Assembly (NCBI GenBank): GCA_021464415.1
Contig: CM038464.1
Coordinates: 54,115,328-54,179,327 of the forward strand
DNA length: 64,000 nucleotides
Direction: 5' to 3'
DNA from: Lonicera japonica
Lineage: Eukaryota; Streptophyta; Magnoliopsida; Dipsacales; Caprifoliaceae
A program made the position numbers and the translations under genes. Under the pieces are notes generated by a model. The model was not told the origin of the DNA. It was given only the letters and a program-made list of their open reading frames with translations, and did no database searches. Shown here in pieces: positions 12,566 through 24,600 of the stretch (within the stretch, counting starts at the first letter, position 1; every line of letters begins with the position of its first letter).

Positions 12566-14077
12566 GGGTTAACTTCAAAAAAGAATAATGTTCTTATACT
12601 GATTTTGCAACTTTGACAATGATTTTTTTTTTTTTATAAAATCAAAAATATACTTTATATTTGATTTCATTTAATACATAAGTTAGTTAACCAATTTAAC
12701 ACCATTAATCAAATGATGACGTGGCACACTTTATACACAACTGGCTGTCAACTAAGATGACAAATAAGCTCGTGGAAAAAAAGAGATTTATTAACTTAAC
12801 CCTTACATTAATAACTATATTTGAATAAGCCCCCTAAAATACATTTTATTAGACATAACCCCCTTAACAAAATTTCTTCCTATCCTTCATCTTCTTCCCA
12901 AATATTTTCAATCCTTCTTTCCTCTAAAACCCTTATTTCCAAATCAACTCAAACAAGTAGACCAAAATATTTTTCTTTTTCTTCTTCCACGTCTCTCCTC
13001 TTCGATTCTTCAACTCAAACAATTTTTTCCTCTTAACATGAATGAAGAAGAGACATATATGTTTGTTACTTTGGTGTTTGGACAGCAATGGAGTTCGTCC
13101 CCCCTCTCTTTCCTCCCTCATCTCTCTTTTTACAGTCAACAGGAGTGAGTACTGAGTATCGCTGTTTGGTTAGAACCTTAGGTTTCGTTCTTTACTTCGG
13201 TGAGTTTTGGCCGGCTTGGATGGCGCTAGAGTGATAAATTCAGTATTTATTAGGATTTTCCGGCGAGCTTTGTAGAAAGAGAAGGTGTGGAGATAGAGGT
13301 CGGAGAAACTATCACAGGACAAACAATTGTTCTTATCGAACAAACAATATTTTAAGAATTATTTTCCAAGTGATTTTCTCAGCAAGAAAACAAAATTTAA
13401 CCAACAAGAATTATTTTGGACCCACTAAACTAAACAACAATATTTTCTTGTAGTCCTAGGGTTGAATTTCTTCCCCAAATTTTGGGTCTCTCAGATAAAA
13501 TTGTAAATTATTCGATCCATTATTTAATTTAGAAAGTTTAGATCCAGATTTGATTATTTTGGATTAAAGAGTTTGAATTGAATGGTCGACGGAGAAGGAT
13601 TCTACTGGAGCTGTGCGTGAGGGTGAAGACGGAGAAGGCGCTGGTGTCCGGCGTTATTGATGGAGGGTTTTGTTTTGTGTTTGAAGAAGACGAAAGAGGA
13701 AGAAAGGTGGAAGTCTTGCTACTTTCAGGATGAGGGTAATTAATGGGAATTTTTTTTTTCTTTTCAGATTGTGAAGCTCAAGATAAAAATGAAGAAACGG
13801 AGGGTCCGTTTGAGTTTGAAGAAGTAGATGAAGAAAGAGGAAGAAAGGTGAATTTGAGTGTTGCACACGTGTGCATCTTTTGCTGAGTTGGAGTGCTAAC
13901 TGAGGACCTATGCGTGCCACATCATCATTCGATTAAAGGTGTTAAATTGGTTAATTAACAAATGTATTAAAAGAAACCAAATATAAAGTATGTTGTCAAT
14001 TTTATATAAAAAAAAAGAGTTAATTGCCAAAGTTGCAAAATCAATGTAAATACATTATACTTTTTTGTAGTTAACCC
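12566..14077. mobile_element. Mutator-like element with long TIRs, possible Pack-MULE
   Basis: The ends are inverted copies starting GGGTTAACT, and the inverted similarity runs about 165 bp (to about 12730 and from about 13913). Shared landmarks are TGATTTTGCAACTTTG, 'AACCAATTTAACACC' and ATGATG(A)YGTGGCAC. The flanks TAAATTGTG (12557-12565) and TAAATTGTA (14078-14086) form an 8/9 TSD. The interior is less A/T rich than its surroundings between 13140 and 13880, with GGAGAAGGCGCTGG-type stretches and a duplicated GAAAGAGGAAGAAAGGTG segment. This suggests captured host sequence, but no source gene was recognised. Confidence 0.75.
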
Positions 14078-14086
14078 TAAATTGTA

Positions 14087-16250
14087 CTTGCACATAAGTT
14101 GAGAACTCACAAGCACACATTAATATATTAATTGCCGCATGCGTATTGTTAGTTTAGTTAATAATCTTTCATTGTATTTTTGTCTAGATAAATTAGATTA
14201 TTGCATTTTAGTAATTTAGCACATTTGAGACAGTTTTATTTTGAGCAATATTATATTTATTAGTTTCATTTACCGGTTATTTATATCAGATATATTGGCA
14301 AGCTATACACTCTCAAACTGTATAATGCATCCGGTAATCATCTGATAAATAAAACTAGTAAGAATACCCTTTTCTTTTTATTTTATTTTCAGAAAAATCC
14401 TCACAAAAAATATCCTCTTTTTGCAATTTACCTTAAATTTGGAGATGCTTTAGTATTCCTTTGTAGGTTCATCTTTAATTATTGGAAAACACCTTTACTT
14501 TCACAAATAAAAGAGGTGAAAAACAAAAGACTTGGGGGCAGGATTCTACTTTCTTAATACTTTTTCTCTTAAAATTAGCCTTTAAACACCACTCACAAAA
14601 TAGAAAAGAAAAGCTGCCTACCATTAGGGGTCTACACTCCACAAATCCCACTCACCAAACCACAATCTTTTTCCTCATTTGTAGCTTTTGATTTTCTAGG
14701 TTTTCTTCCCTTTCTTTTACTTTGCACCTCTTTTAGATTCTTTGTACACTAACTTAATCATAGGCAATAGGCTCACGGGAGGTTAATCTGGTTGGGAATA
14801 TAGGTGATCTTTTTGTTAGTTAATTAGAGTTCGATTTTTATGAAAAACATTCTAGGAGTTAAAAATACTCCTAAATGCATCAAGTTAATACGAGAAAGTG
14901 CATTTTAAGATCGCCCAAAAAGGAACTAGACGAAGTGTATTTAAACTGTATAGACAGTTCTAACCGTTGAAAAAAAAAAAAAATTTACATAAGCACCACG
15001 AGCAGGGGTAGGGGTAGGGGCAGGGGTTGATAGACTGATAGGTACGCCTAAACCAAAAAAGGCCACTCTCTTTCCTACACTAAAAAGCATATATACAGAA
15101 AACTAACTCACCATAACTATTCAAAAGTGCGCTTGGTTGCTAAAGCTTTTGAAACATCACTCTCAAACTTAGCTATCCCATCCCTCTATTATGGAAATGT
15201 TAATTGGCCTTTCAACAAACCCATGTGATGAATGTCTTTATTGATGGATTAATATTTTTTTATTAGATCCAATCAGAGTCATTAAGTTGTTTCTTTGTTT
15301 ACCCTTTCTTGGTTTTTTCATTTACAGTGGGGCCTTGGGGGAGAGGGAATATGCAATATTTACGGCGGGTTAGACTTTCCTTTTTGTTTTTCTCCTTCTC
15401 ATTAGAAGAGGAATATGTTGTATTTACACTTGGTTAGTGTTTTGATTTATTCATTTGCCTTGGAAGACCGTTGTATTTATAGTCGGTGAAACTTGAACAT
15501 AAAATATTTAAGTTTAGAAAAAGTTTTTCAAGATTAGAATAAACCCAATGAACATCTTCGTTTCTTCGTTGTACACATGCAAACATCAATGAAAAGTATG
15601 CGTGCAAGATAAAATTTTCATATGAATTCATTATATGTCAAATGAATGATGTTCTCACAATTTGATAGATTAAATCGCTAACAAATCTATTTCATAAAAT
15701 CTTTAATAAACAAATAGTTGGATAACTGGAAAAACGGAAAAAAATATAAAACTAGAATTATATTTTCTTTGTCTTTATAATTACGAGGGGAAAATGTTAC
15801 TAAACTTGATGCGTACTGTACGTGCAACTGCTAATTTCAACTTTTGTGTGCTGAGTTTGTTCTTCCTAAATAGTGAGGCCAAAATAGTGAGGGGACTACA
15901 AGATACTTTATACTCGTATGATTAGGCATTTGGGTGCAGGGTGATCACACGTTCTGAGGAAAAAGACAACATAAGAATTTAACCTAAATTTGCACGGTTT
16001 TTCACTTTTCTTCCAAAAGACTTTTTATTAGGACGGATTAATAACTGCACTTATATATTATATCAATTTATCTCACTTAAACGATGTATAACGCATATTC
16101 ATAATGTGTAGCCTGTGAGCACTTACTTCAGTAAAGGGGCTTCTTAGCAGTCGGTCAGTGTCTTTGAAATTTTTAACTGCAGCCTGTAATTTTTTTTTTA
16201 AGCTTGTAGTCCTTATTAATTTTCAAGTTACGGAATTGCTTTTGGCGAAA
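14087..16250. other. Intergenic stretch, no gene seen
   Basis: Only short, family-less open frames are present. A short GGGGTA-type repeat occurs at about 15004-15030. Nothing else could be identified. Confidence 0.4.
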
Positions 16251-16279
16251 ACTTACATTCTTAGATATTGTAGTAGAAT

Positions 16280-16510
16280 AATCTGAAAAATACCAGTTAC
16301 TATAGTTGAGTAACTTGGTAAATACCGATTACCATAATTGACTAACTTAAGAAATATAGGTTACGGTAGTTGAGTAATCGAAAAAAATTTAGAGAAATAT
16401 ATGTTTTCAAAAAAATATAGATTACTATAATTGGGTAACCGAAAAATACCAATTACCGTAATTGGATAACTTGAATTAAATAACCAGTTGTCGTATTTAA
16501 GTAATCAATT
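16280..16510. repeat. Minisatellite of about 33-bp units with internal dyads
   Basis: About six diverged units of the form ACC(A/G)(A/G)TTAC-TATAATTG-(G/A)GTAAC-TT follow each other, with one roughly 30-bp A/T-rich interruption near 16385-16415. Each unit has a short dyad (GTTAC ... GTAAC). No TSD or TIR bounds the block. Confidence 0.6.
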
Positions 16511-16654
16511 ATTTTAATCAGAAAAATCGTAAGTCAAAAAATTTTAAAAAGAATAACTAAGCTCTAATTTTTTTTTTCATCCAAACACTTATAACAACCC
16601 ACCTAAGGCAGTGCAAAATTTCACCTATAGCAGGAGCAGTATTAATTTACACTA

Positions 16655-16977
16655 GGGTCTCGTTTGGTTCGCGAATTTGAGCATTTATGAAAGGAAAATA
16701 TTTCATTTTCTTTATTTGTTAAGCACAAATTCCGGAAACAATTTTCTAATAGAGGAAAAAGTAGGGGAAAAGTCATTTCTCTTAAAATTCATGGAATTGA
16801 TTTTTCCTTGTGATTTTCTAATATTTATTATAAAAATTTTGAACAATAATACCTCTACCTAAATAGTTTATATGTTTTACTAAACACATGAATTTTTTTT
16901 TAATAAGAACTCTAATTTTTTACCTTCATGAAACAAATAAAATAATTAATTTTCTTTGCGTGAATTAAACGTGACCC
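16655..16977. mobile_element. Tourist-like MITE, family B, copy 1
   Basis: The ends GGGTCTCGTTTGGTTCGCG and, read inward from the right, GGGTCACGTTTAATTCACG are inverted copies. The whole 323-bp sequence aligns by eye, in reverse orientation, with the element at 46589-46907; shared blocks include GAATTTGAGCATT, GCACAAATTCCG and GATTTTTC(C/T)TTGTGATTT. The TSD is not preserved here. Confidence 0.6.
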
Positions 16978-17609
16978 AGGCAAAACAGGTTTCCTAGAAG
17001 AACAAATAAAAATAGAAAAACTAATCGAATGCATCGCAAGAACACTAAACCATTGGATACCAATTAAGTGTCTCCATCTTGAGCCTGCGGGTCCCATTTA
17101 AGCTTGCTAGGTGCCATGACTCATGAGAGAGAAGGAAAATATTTTTTATTTTATTGTAGTTTATAGATCTGGAAAGTCTGATTTCCGACATGTTTAAAGT
17201 CTTGGTAGATATGAAAATTGACAACTGCTTTATTTATTTTTCTATTTTTTATTTATTTTTAACGTTTTCCTTTTTTTTTTTAATCTTTTTATACATAATT
17301 TTGAAGCGTTCAAAACTTGGCGAGTTAGCTAATGTTGAATACTAGTTGAGGATGTTGGTTGCTATTTTTTTTGATATTACGAAAAATATACGTGAACAAA
17401 CATTTTTCTACATAAGTTTCTGTATTTATTTGCAAAGTACAATTTGATACATTTAGCATTATTCTTAATATTTATGCCAGTCAATCAATTTAGTATTGGT
17501 GATAAATTTATCATAAGCCCAAGTCACGTTATTGTTTCGTAAAAAATTAGCCTACATATATTGGAGGTGAGGATGGTTATTTAATCACCGGGTGAAAAAG
17601 ATAAAATTA

Positions 17610-17903
17610 GGCTCCGTTTAATTATAAGGTGGAAAAGGAAAATAAATTGAGTTAGTTTTGGTGAAAAAATGAAAAATAAGTGATAGATGTGATATCCTGA
17701 GTGATAGATTGATATCCTTAAGTGATTTTCTATTAAGAATTTTTCTAATTCTTGGTGGTGAGTAAAAATTTTCCATCAAAAACATTGAAGGATGGAGGAT
17801 ATATACTCATAAAATGAGTAATATTTTTCACCTTATTTTCTATCTTTTCACACAAACCAACTAAATTTATTTTCCTTTTCCATCTTTGCAATCAAACGGA
17901 GCC
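17610..17903. mobile_element. Tourist-like (PIF/Harbinger) MITE, family A, best copy
   Basis: It is bounded by TTA trinucleotides (17607-17609 and 17904-17906). The inverted ends are GGCTCCGTTTAATTATAAGG and GGCTCCGTTTGATTGCAAAG. Inverted similarity (GGAAAAGGAAAATAAATT) continues inward for about 70 bp. A TTA TSD and GC-starting ends are typical of PIF/Harbinger MITEs. It has no coding sequence. Confidence 0.72.
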
Positions 17904-18512
17904 TTAAACTTTGAAATTTAGGTGTAGATTCAATTTCTTTCATGATATTTTTTCCTAAACATATAGGGTGGTGCTATTTCCACCTCACAAACTACTTGCT
18001 TCCACTCCCACCAAAAAAAAAGTTCTAAACTCCTATTTCCACCCCACTCAATTAATCATTTTCAACCAACTAATTACTCATTAACATTAATTACTATTCA
18101 TCATCATCTTCATCTTCTTCTTCTTCTTCTTCATCTTCTTCTTCTTCCTCTTCATCTTCCTCCTCTTCTTCTTCTTCTTCTTCTCTATGATTTTTACTCA
18201 ATGGTTAATAATTAACAAAAATTTAGATCTAATTAACACATTATATCTCATTCAATTTATTTCAAAAGCCAACAAAAATTCAAAAGTAACTCACAAAAAC
18301 ACACAAAATCTCCATTAATGTCACACAAAAAAAAAACCTTAAGTTGTAGAGAATGGTAGAGAATAGCAAATCAAGGATTATCAAAGTTGAAAAACCTAAT
18401 GAAAGAAAGATATGTTTGTTTTTATTATGTTTAATGTTTATTTTCTTTAGTTAATATCAAAAAAAAAATTGTACCAACAAAACAAATTAGAGCATTAGTC
18501 AACAGGAAATTA

Positions 18513-18870
18513 CCTCGGTTACGGAAAACCGAAATTTAAGCACTTATTCGTGTTTTCAGTGACCAAATGTGTAATTTGATTATATTTCAGACAACTTCGG
18601 TCCTAGAGACCGAGCAATTTGATGAATTTCGGTCCTATGAAAACCGAAAATTATTCACCAAATACTCGGTTTGTTAAAGACCGAAATGTAAGGTCCTGAG
18701 AGCTAAATAAAATATAGTCCTTAGAATACTTCGGTTGTGAGGGATCGAGGAAGTGGATGAACCTCGGTCATAGAGAACCGAAATTGTTCTCAATACTCGA
18801 TTTTTAGAGGGCGATGTAAGGTCCCGAGAGCTAAAATATGATACAAGGAGGCCACGGTTGTAAGGGACCA
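18513..18870. repeat. Array of about eight short CGGT...ACCG hairpins
   Basis: Inverted CGGT/ACCG pairs with 8-14 base loops lie near 18513, 18595, 18626, 18664, 18728, 18762, 18793 and 18852, the last three partly decayed. A higher-order direct duplication of about 128 bp relates 18664-18790 to 18793-18890; the GGTCC(T/C)GAGAGCTAAA segment is shared at about 18692 and 18820. The array sits in the middle of the 17966-19411 element. Confidence 0.65.
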
Positions 18871-18889
18871 ATGAGTAGATGGATGCATA

Positions 18890-19255
18890 AATTTAAAAAC
18901 CATTGTTGAGAAGAAGAAGAAGAAGAAGAAGAAGAAGAAGAAGAAGAAGAAGAAGAGAAGGAAGAAGAAGAAAAAGAAGAAGAAGAAGAAGAAGAAGAAG
19001 AAGGAAGAAGAATTAATGATTTATTATAATTAGTTTGTATTGCATTAAGGGTTAAATGAATGTAAAAATTTTAGAAACCATTGTTGAGAAGAAGGAGAAG
19101 AAGAAGAAGTAAGAATTAATGATTAACATTATAATTAGTTTGAAATGTTGCATTAAGGGTTAAATTGAATGTTCAAATTTAATTTTAGAAACCATTGTTG
19201 AGAAGAAGAAGAGGAAGAAGAAGAAGAAGGAGGAGGAGGAGGAGGATTAATGATT
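18890..19255. repeat. Three tandem blocks of (GAA)n with a shared leader
   Basis: Each block starts with (G)AAACCATTGTTGAGAAG, near 18893, 19073 and 19188. It then runs into a GAA/GAG microsatellite and ends with AATTAATGATT and TGCATTAAGGGTTAAAT. The blocks are about 115-180 bp apart, differing mainly in GAA run length. They lie inside the 17966-19411 element. Confidence 0.65.
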
Positions 19256-19468
19256 AATGGTTAAATATAATTAATCATTAATCTATGTATATTAAAATGG
19301 GAGTGGTAAAGGAAGTAGTGAGAGTGTTAATGAGTAAAAGAGAGTTGGTGGGAGTGGTAGTGAGAGTGGGAGTGAAAGCAAGTAGTTTGTGGGGTGGAAA
19401 TAGCACCACCCAACATATATATGCCGTGCATATGTGAATTGTCTATATTTTATTAAATTTAATCTTGC

Positions 19469-19531
19469 CATCATATTTTTTCCTAAACATATACATGCCG
19501 TGCATATGTGAAATATCTATATTTTATTAAA
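19469..19531. repeat. Second unit of a short tandem duplication split by the 17966-19411 element
   Basis: The unit CATCATATTTTTTCCTAAAC ... ATGCCGTGCATATGTGAA ... TCTATATTTTATTA matches the sequence formed by joining 17941-17965 to 19420-19450. The TIR element thus entered the first unit of a pre-existing tandem pair. Confidence 0.6.
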
Positions 19532-19935
19532 AAATTTAGGTTTACAAGTCGCGCATATATAACATTATGTGAGTATTTGAAAACTTGAGGGTTGGTGGTA
19601 CATGGGTGTACTGCTAATTAAGATTATACTTTGTGTTGTCTTTAAACAAATATATATTAGGTTAAACTTGTCTGTTTCATATAATTTATCACACACACAC
19701 ACACATATATATATATATAAAGATCATTAAATCAGCTTATAAAAATTGATTCCCTAGCCAACATTAGATGTAGGCTTTGGTTTGTTAGTATATTTATTAA
19801 AGGAAAGATAAAGAAATTTGAAAAAAAATAGTGTTTTTCTTTTAATTTGTTTTTTCATATAGTAGAGTAAGATAGAAAATAAAATAGAAAAGGGTTCTTC
19901 GAAAAGCTTTTGAGTTTACATCACAATATTTCACC

Positions 19936-19939
19936 TTTT

Positions 19940-19975
<36 letters not shown>

Positions 19976-19976
19976 T
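19936..19976. repeat. (CTTT)n microsatellite
   Basis: About ten uninterrupted CTTT units are read directly from the sequence. Confidence 0.9.
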
Positions 19977-20158
19977 GTATTCTGGAAAAAATATTCTAGA
20001 AACTCGTAATTGCAAAGTGGTTTTAAGATGGATAAAATACAAAAACGAGTGGTTGTTTGGGGATTCTGAACCCATTTATTTGGATTTCAAAATTGAAACA
20101 ATTATGCATGATGCATACAATTTCGTAAATTGGATAAAAATATCAATGTAATATTACG

Positions 20159-20549
20159 AGCCTGTTTGGTTGCTCTCTTGTTTTTTTTTTCTTTAAAATT
20201 TTAAAAACTTAACTCAAAACCAACTCTACTTTCACACTTCTCAAAATTTATTTCACTATACTTTCTCTCTCTAAATTTTTTTTTTAAAACGCCATAACTT
20301 TAAATCCAAAAATCAAAAAATAATAAAAAATATATATTTGAAACCTGCTCGTCGAGATCTATAAAATAAGATCCATTGTGACTATTTTTTGAAACTTTTT
20401 ATGCGTTTTTTTCATTGATTGAAAAAAAGTCAAATAAAACCAAATTCACTTTTCAACATAAAAACTCTAACTCAAAACATTCAACCAAACACCAAATTTT
20501 TAAAAATTTATCTAGAAAACTTGTCTAGAAACATTAACCAAACACCACC
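20159..20549. repeat. Possible MITE with TGTTTGGTT-type ends
   Basis: The left end GCCTGTTTGGTTGCTCTCTTG and the right end, read inward GGTGGTGTTTGGTTAATG, share TGTTTGGTT. AACTCAAAAC occurs near both ends. No TSD was recognised, so the limits and identity are weak. Confidence 0.3.
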
Positions 20550-21061
20550 AGTCTTTACAATGAATTTTCATAAACTGTTGCATTAGATGATGTTGTTGTT
20601 CTCTTTTTTATTTTATGTCTGCGGATGATCAAGTGTACAACGAATTTTTGGCCGCCGCAAAGTTTATTCTAACGCTGTACAAAAAATAGTGATATGTAAC
20701 TACCAAAAATAGTGACATAGGCAATTTGCTGCTGTTTTTGTTGGACGATTTTTGTCACTGAAAAGTCACTGACAACGTTCTTTGTCACTGCTCTAACAAT
20801 ACCCAATGGCCAGTTACCGGAGGTGTAATTGTCAGAAATTTGCAAATGCCAAGACAGTGACAGTTTGTAAATTGATCTGTTTCCGACCGTGACAAACTAT
20901 ACAAACAACTTTCAGACATTTAACTTGTCAATGCCAAAAACAAATAATATTTTTTTTGCAGTACAAATGTAGGAACTATTGAAAAAAAAATAGATTTATA
21001 AAAACCCCATTTTTTGTTTGTGAAAAACATAATCAATTTAACAATAACCATACTATAACTC

Positions 21062-21645
21062 AATGTTTTAAAAGGGGCTAGGTGGATATTTTTATTTTAT
21101 TTTTATATATATATATATATATAATATTTGTATAAAACACAAACAATCGAAACATAGTCATTAAGTTTAATGTCTAAAACAGAATTGAACATAGAGTCAC
21201 ATCTATATGAAATTATGAATTTATTTTAAGTAGCAACAACAACAACAATAATAATAAGCTAGTAAAAAGAAAATGCAACAATAAAAGAAAAATAATAAGA
21301 ACGTTCAAGATAAGATTGAGAAAGTAAAGTAGCATGATGTGTTTATAACTAGTCAAAAGCGAGTTTTTCTAGCGATTGTAGTTGTTAGCTAGAGTTTTGT
21401 TTCAATTGGAGGAATGAAAAATGAATTTACATACAATGATTGATAGATTGTATCCATTTTTTTAAATAGTAATTTTTAACAAAAAGAGAAATAGGCAACT
21501 TCTTGAAAAAAATAAGTCTATCCACGTAGACAACCTAACTCCCGCCCAGCCTTTATTTATCTCGGCACCTAATCACCCGCCTAGGCATTAATCAGAGCGC
21601 CCGAGCATCGCCTAGACGACCACCTAACCCGCCTTTTAGAACACT
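21062..21645. mobile_element. Small Mutator-like TIR element, copy 2
   Basis: The ends AATGTTTTAAAAGG and, read inward from the right, AGTGTTCTAAAAGG are inverted and are followed by (G)CTAGGTGG / GGTTAGGTGG. They match the ends at 5902-6228. The flanks ACTATAACTC (21052-21061) and ACTATAATCT (21646-21655) share their first seven bases and fit a diverged 9-10 bp TSD. Its 584 bp include an AT microsatellite and no coding sequence. Confidence 0.65.
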
Positions 21646-21655
21646 ACTATAATCT

Positions 21656-24600
21656 ATTAATTGTAATAGATTGTACAACTATTAACCACAATAGATTATT
21701 AAATCACAATAAATTTGGAAATGAATGGTATTTTGCTAGCCAAAGGGCTATCAGGTACTAAATTTAGAACATAACACTATTTACACAAGTGCCCCTCTAA
21801 ATTCTCAGTGTGAATTGATCGGATTCTTGAAATCCAAAACTTTTGTTACCGTCTGAAACAGTAACAAAGGTAGCGAAAAATCAAATACAATTTGTGGTTT
21901 TTGGTACAGTTTGTATTTTACTAACTGATCATTTCATAAAAAAATAAAAAATAAAAAAAAGAGCCAGATGTTAAAATATCACATTTTGAAGAAAATATAT
22001 ATATGTCTAACTTTATGTAAAAAAAATTTCAAGAATTCTACAGAGATTTTCATATTTAATAAAAAAAAAACCCAAATCTCGTAGCATATAAAACTTCTAG
22101 AAACACTCTTGGAATTAAGTTTTTCACCATGCTGAAAGTACCTGTATAAAGCTATCACAACTGTCAATATTTTTTTAGGGGAAATCAATCATTGTTTGTT
22201 GAAATATTTAAGTGGGATTTGCTCCAACGGAGGAGGAAAAGCACTACGCTAAATCAAGAAGTTAAGCTAAGGTGCTTTGGCATTTTTGGCTTTTCATCAC
22301 ATACAATGATTTAAAAATAGATTATGATATTTTATCCCTAAAATGTTATGGAGAAATCCTTTATTTGTTCAAGTCAAACACACAAATTACAATGTCCCAT
22401 ACTCAATATTTCCCCCTGTCTAAATTGATTCATTTTCTCCTCTACTGCTCATACTTGAAGTGCCTTGTAGATTAACAGTTAACTTAGAGAAAAGGCAGAG
22501 AGGCTTTATTTATTTTTAGTTGTTAAAGGGAGTCCTAAAAATTACACCCTGATAGTATTATATGTATTGTTTTTTGAAACATAATTTACAATTATTTAAG
22601 CATAAATTTGATATTTGACGAATAATATCTAGGGTGCTTTTAGCAAGCACCGGTGATTGTTAAGAACACTTGAAAATTGCCCTTAATCACCACATCACCA
22701 TTGAGTTTTGAAAGTTCCTCACTAGAGCCGATTAGTCATTAGTCCAGTGGGATGGGTGCGGTTAGCAGGAGTAATGGGGTGCTTCACTCTTCTTTGTTTT
22801 AAAACTTATTTATTTCATGTTTGATTAGATTATGAAATCAATTTAACAAACTTTTAATATCTTTTTCAGAAATAAGATAGATTTTTTTTTAATGTTAATG
22901 TAAACAAACAAAAAATCAATAACTTATCCTAGACATTAGGTCCCTTCCTTACGACCCAATGCCTAACATTTTTTAGAATATAGATTGGTTACTTTTTAAT
23001 ATGGTGCACAATTATTTTATTCGTACATATGTTATTGGATAGTCATTATAGAGCCGCCCTTAGCAACCACCCTTCTTTTTTCCTTCGGTTTAATTAAGCT
23101 CATATTTTTTAAGCTTGGGATTTACTATCCCCGAGTCCTGGAAATCACAATAACCTCCCTGATCACCAACCAAAAATTGGCCATTCTTACTTAGTAAAAT
23201 AACTTCAACTATCTATCATTGTATCATATATATGGTTAGCAAAAATTGCAGTTCCTAATATTAAAACGAAACTATTCTTTTTCGGGTCAACAGATAGCAA
23301 GAAAAGATGCGACACAAAAAACAACTAGCAATAGCAACTAGTACCCCTCAGGTTATGAACCCAGAACCTCAACCATGTCCGCCATTAAGTCTTCAACAAC
23401 ATCATTGGGTGGGAATAAAATTCTGGCAAGTTGCTCGTTTTGGGTTCCTCCAAATTTAGAGAGTTTGTCCTCACATATATTGGCCTCTTTTATGATGTGT
23501 CAAAATGTAGTATTTACATATGATTTCAGGTTTTGGCAATCTTCGGTTAAGAGTCTGCTGAGGGTGATTCTCGGCTTTCTCATCACTGTTATCTATGTCT
23601 GCTGCATTATTGGAGTCGCTCTCTATCTCAACTCCTTCCGAAGCTTTTTCCTTTACGAGTTTCAGCCCTCCCCATAGTTGTTCCCAAAAGTTTAGCGACA
23701 ATTAGACCGCAAAATCACTCAATCCAGCCATCTACCTCTTCATTCCTGACCAGCCTCCATAACTTTCGTAACCTGTGTCTGTGTTGATCTTAATTAAACC
23801 TGCAATGGGAAAATTCCTCTGAATCAGATATGATGGTTTTTCTCAATAAAACTGTTAATAAGATTTGTACGCTTATGTTGAAGAAACTATAGTTCTCACT
23901 GAAAACAACTACGATGACACCACGTATAACATACCATACTAGCATTAACAAGTAACTTATCAAAGTTACCATCAAATCTTGAAAGAAATTGCATCCCCAC
24001 TGGCAAAAACTAGGCTTTAAACGGGAAAATTAAAGAGGTATTCTTCCATTACAAATTCAAAAACTGTCTACCGTGTAATCAAAACACGATCGAGTGTGAA
24101 CTAGACTATTTATTATCATATAGATATAAGTTTTGCCACTATGTGACTTACAACCTATAATATATTTATAAATTCGCCAATTTTTTGTTCTTGAACTCTA
24201 ACATCAACATTAAAGAAACAAATATAATTGCTATAGGGCATCCCATTAATTAGTTCAACGTACTATTTGTTCTTCAAATGATAGCTGGCTAACCCTCAAG
24301 GACAACTTTTGTTTCATTCTCTATCCTTTAAAACAAGCACTCCTCCGTGTCTTTGAATATTTTGTGATGAATATATATGCCGAGTACAACAGCCCACATG
24401 CACACAACTTATTCACTTCCCCTTTTTTTGAGTAAAAATTTGGGATCAAAACCCAACTCACACTATGTAGTCCTTTTCATCATATTATATGTATATATAT
24501 GAAAAAAGAAAAATGCTAGACTTAATTAAATTTTGTACAAAAAATTTACTCCATAACATGCCAGCATGCCACGTGACATAATAAATCAAATCCATATATT

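Larger units (their letters stand above)
17966..19411. mobile_element. 1.45 kb TIR element with internal repeat and hairpin arrays
   Basis: The ends are near-identical inverted copies beginning GGGTGGTGCTATTTCCACC, with similarity continuing through ACAAACTACTTGCTT. A perfect 8-bp TSD, AACATATA, flanks it (17958-17965 and 19412-19419). Eight base pairs would fit hAT, but the GGGTGG terminus is not a usual hAT end, so the superfamily stays open. The interior has a TTC-rich tract (18113-18184), an inverted GAA-rich half and the hairpin array described separately. No transposase was seen. A related single end lies at about 46440-46555. Confidence 0.72.

Noticed and set aside
12821..13139. Ser-rich and basic open frames in the Mutator-like element
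   Set aside because: They are translations of TTC/TCT-rich sequence with no domain.
18513..19255. CRISPR-like regular repeats
   Set aside because: Spacing and units are irregular, the host is a plant, and the repeats sit inside a TIR element.
20620..20940. Repeated AGTGAC/GTCACT words suggesting CACTA subterminal repeats
   Set aside because: No CACTA terminus, no 3-bp TSD and no transposase were found.
22610..23090. Possible TIR pair around GGGTGCTTTTAGCAAGC and TTAGCAACCACCC
   Set aside because: The inverted match is too short, and no TSD was found.
23375..23701. Overlapping open frames of 100 and 76 codons on opposite strands
   Set aside because: No recognisable domain, no supporting exon partners and A/T-rich context; probably chance or an old unclassified repeat.
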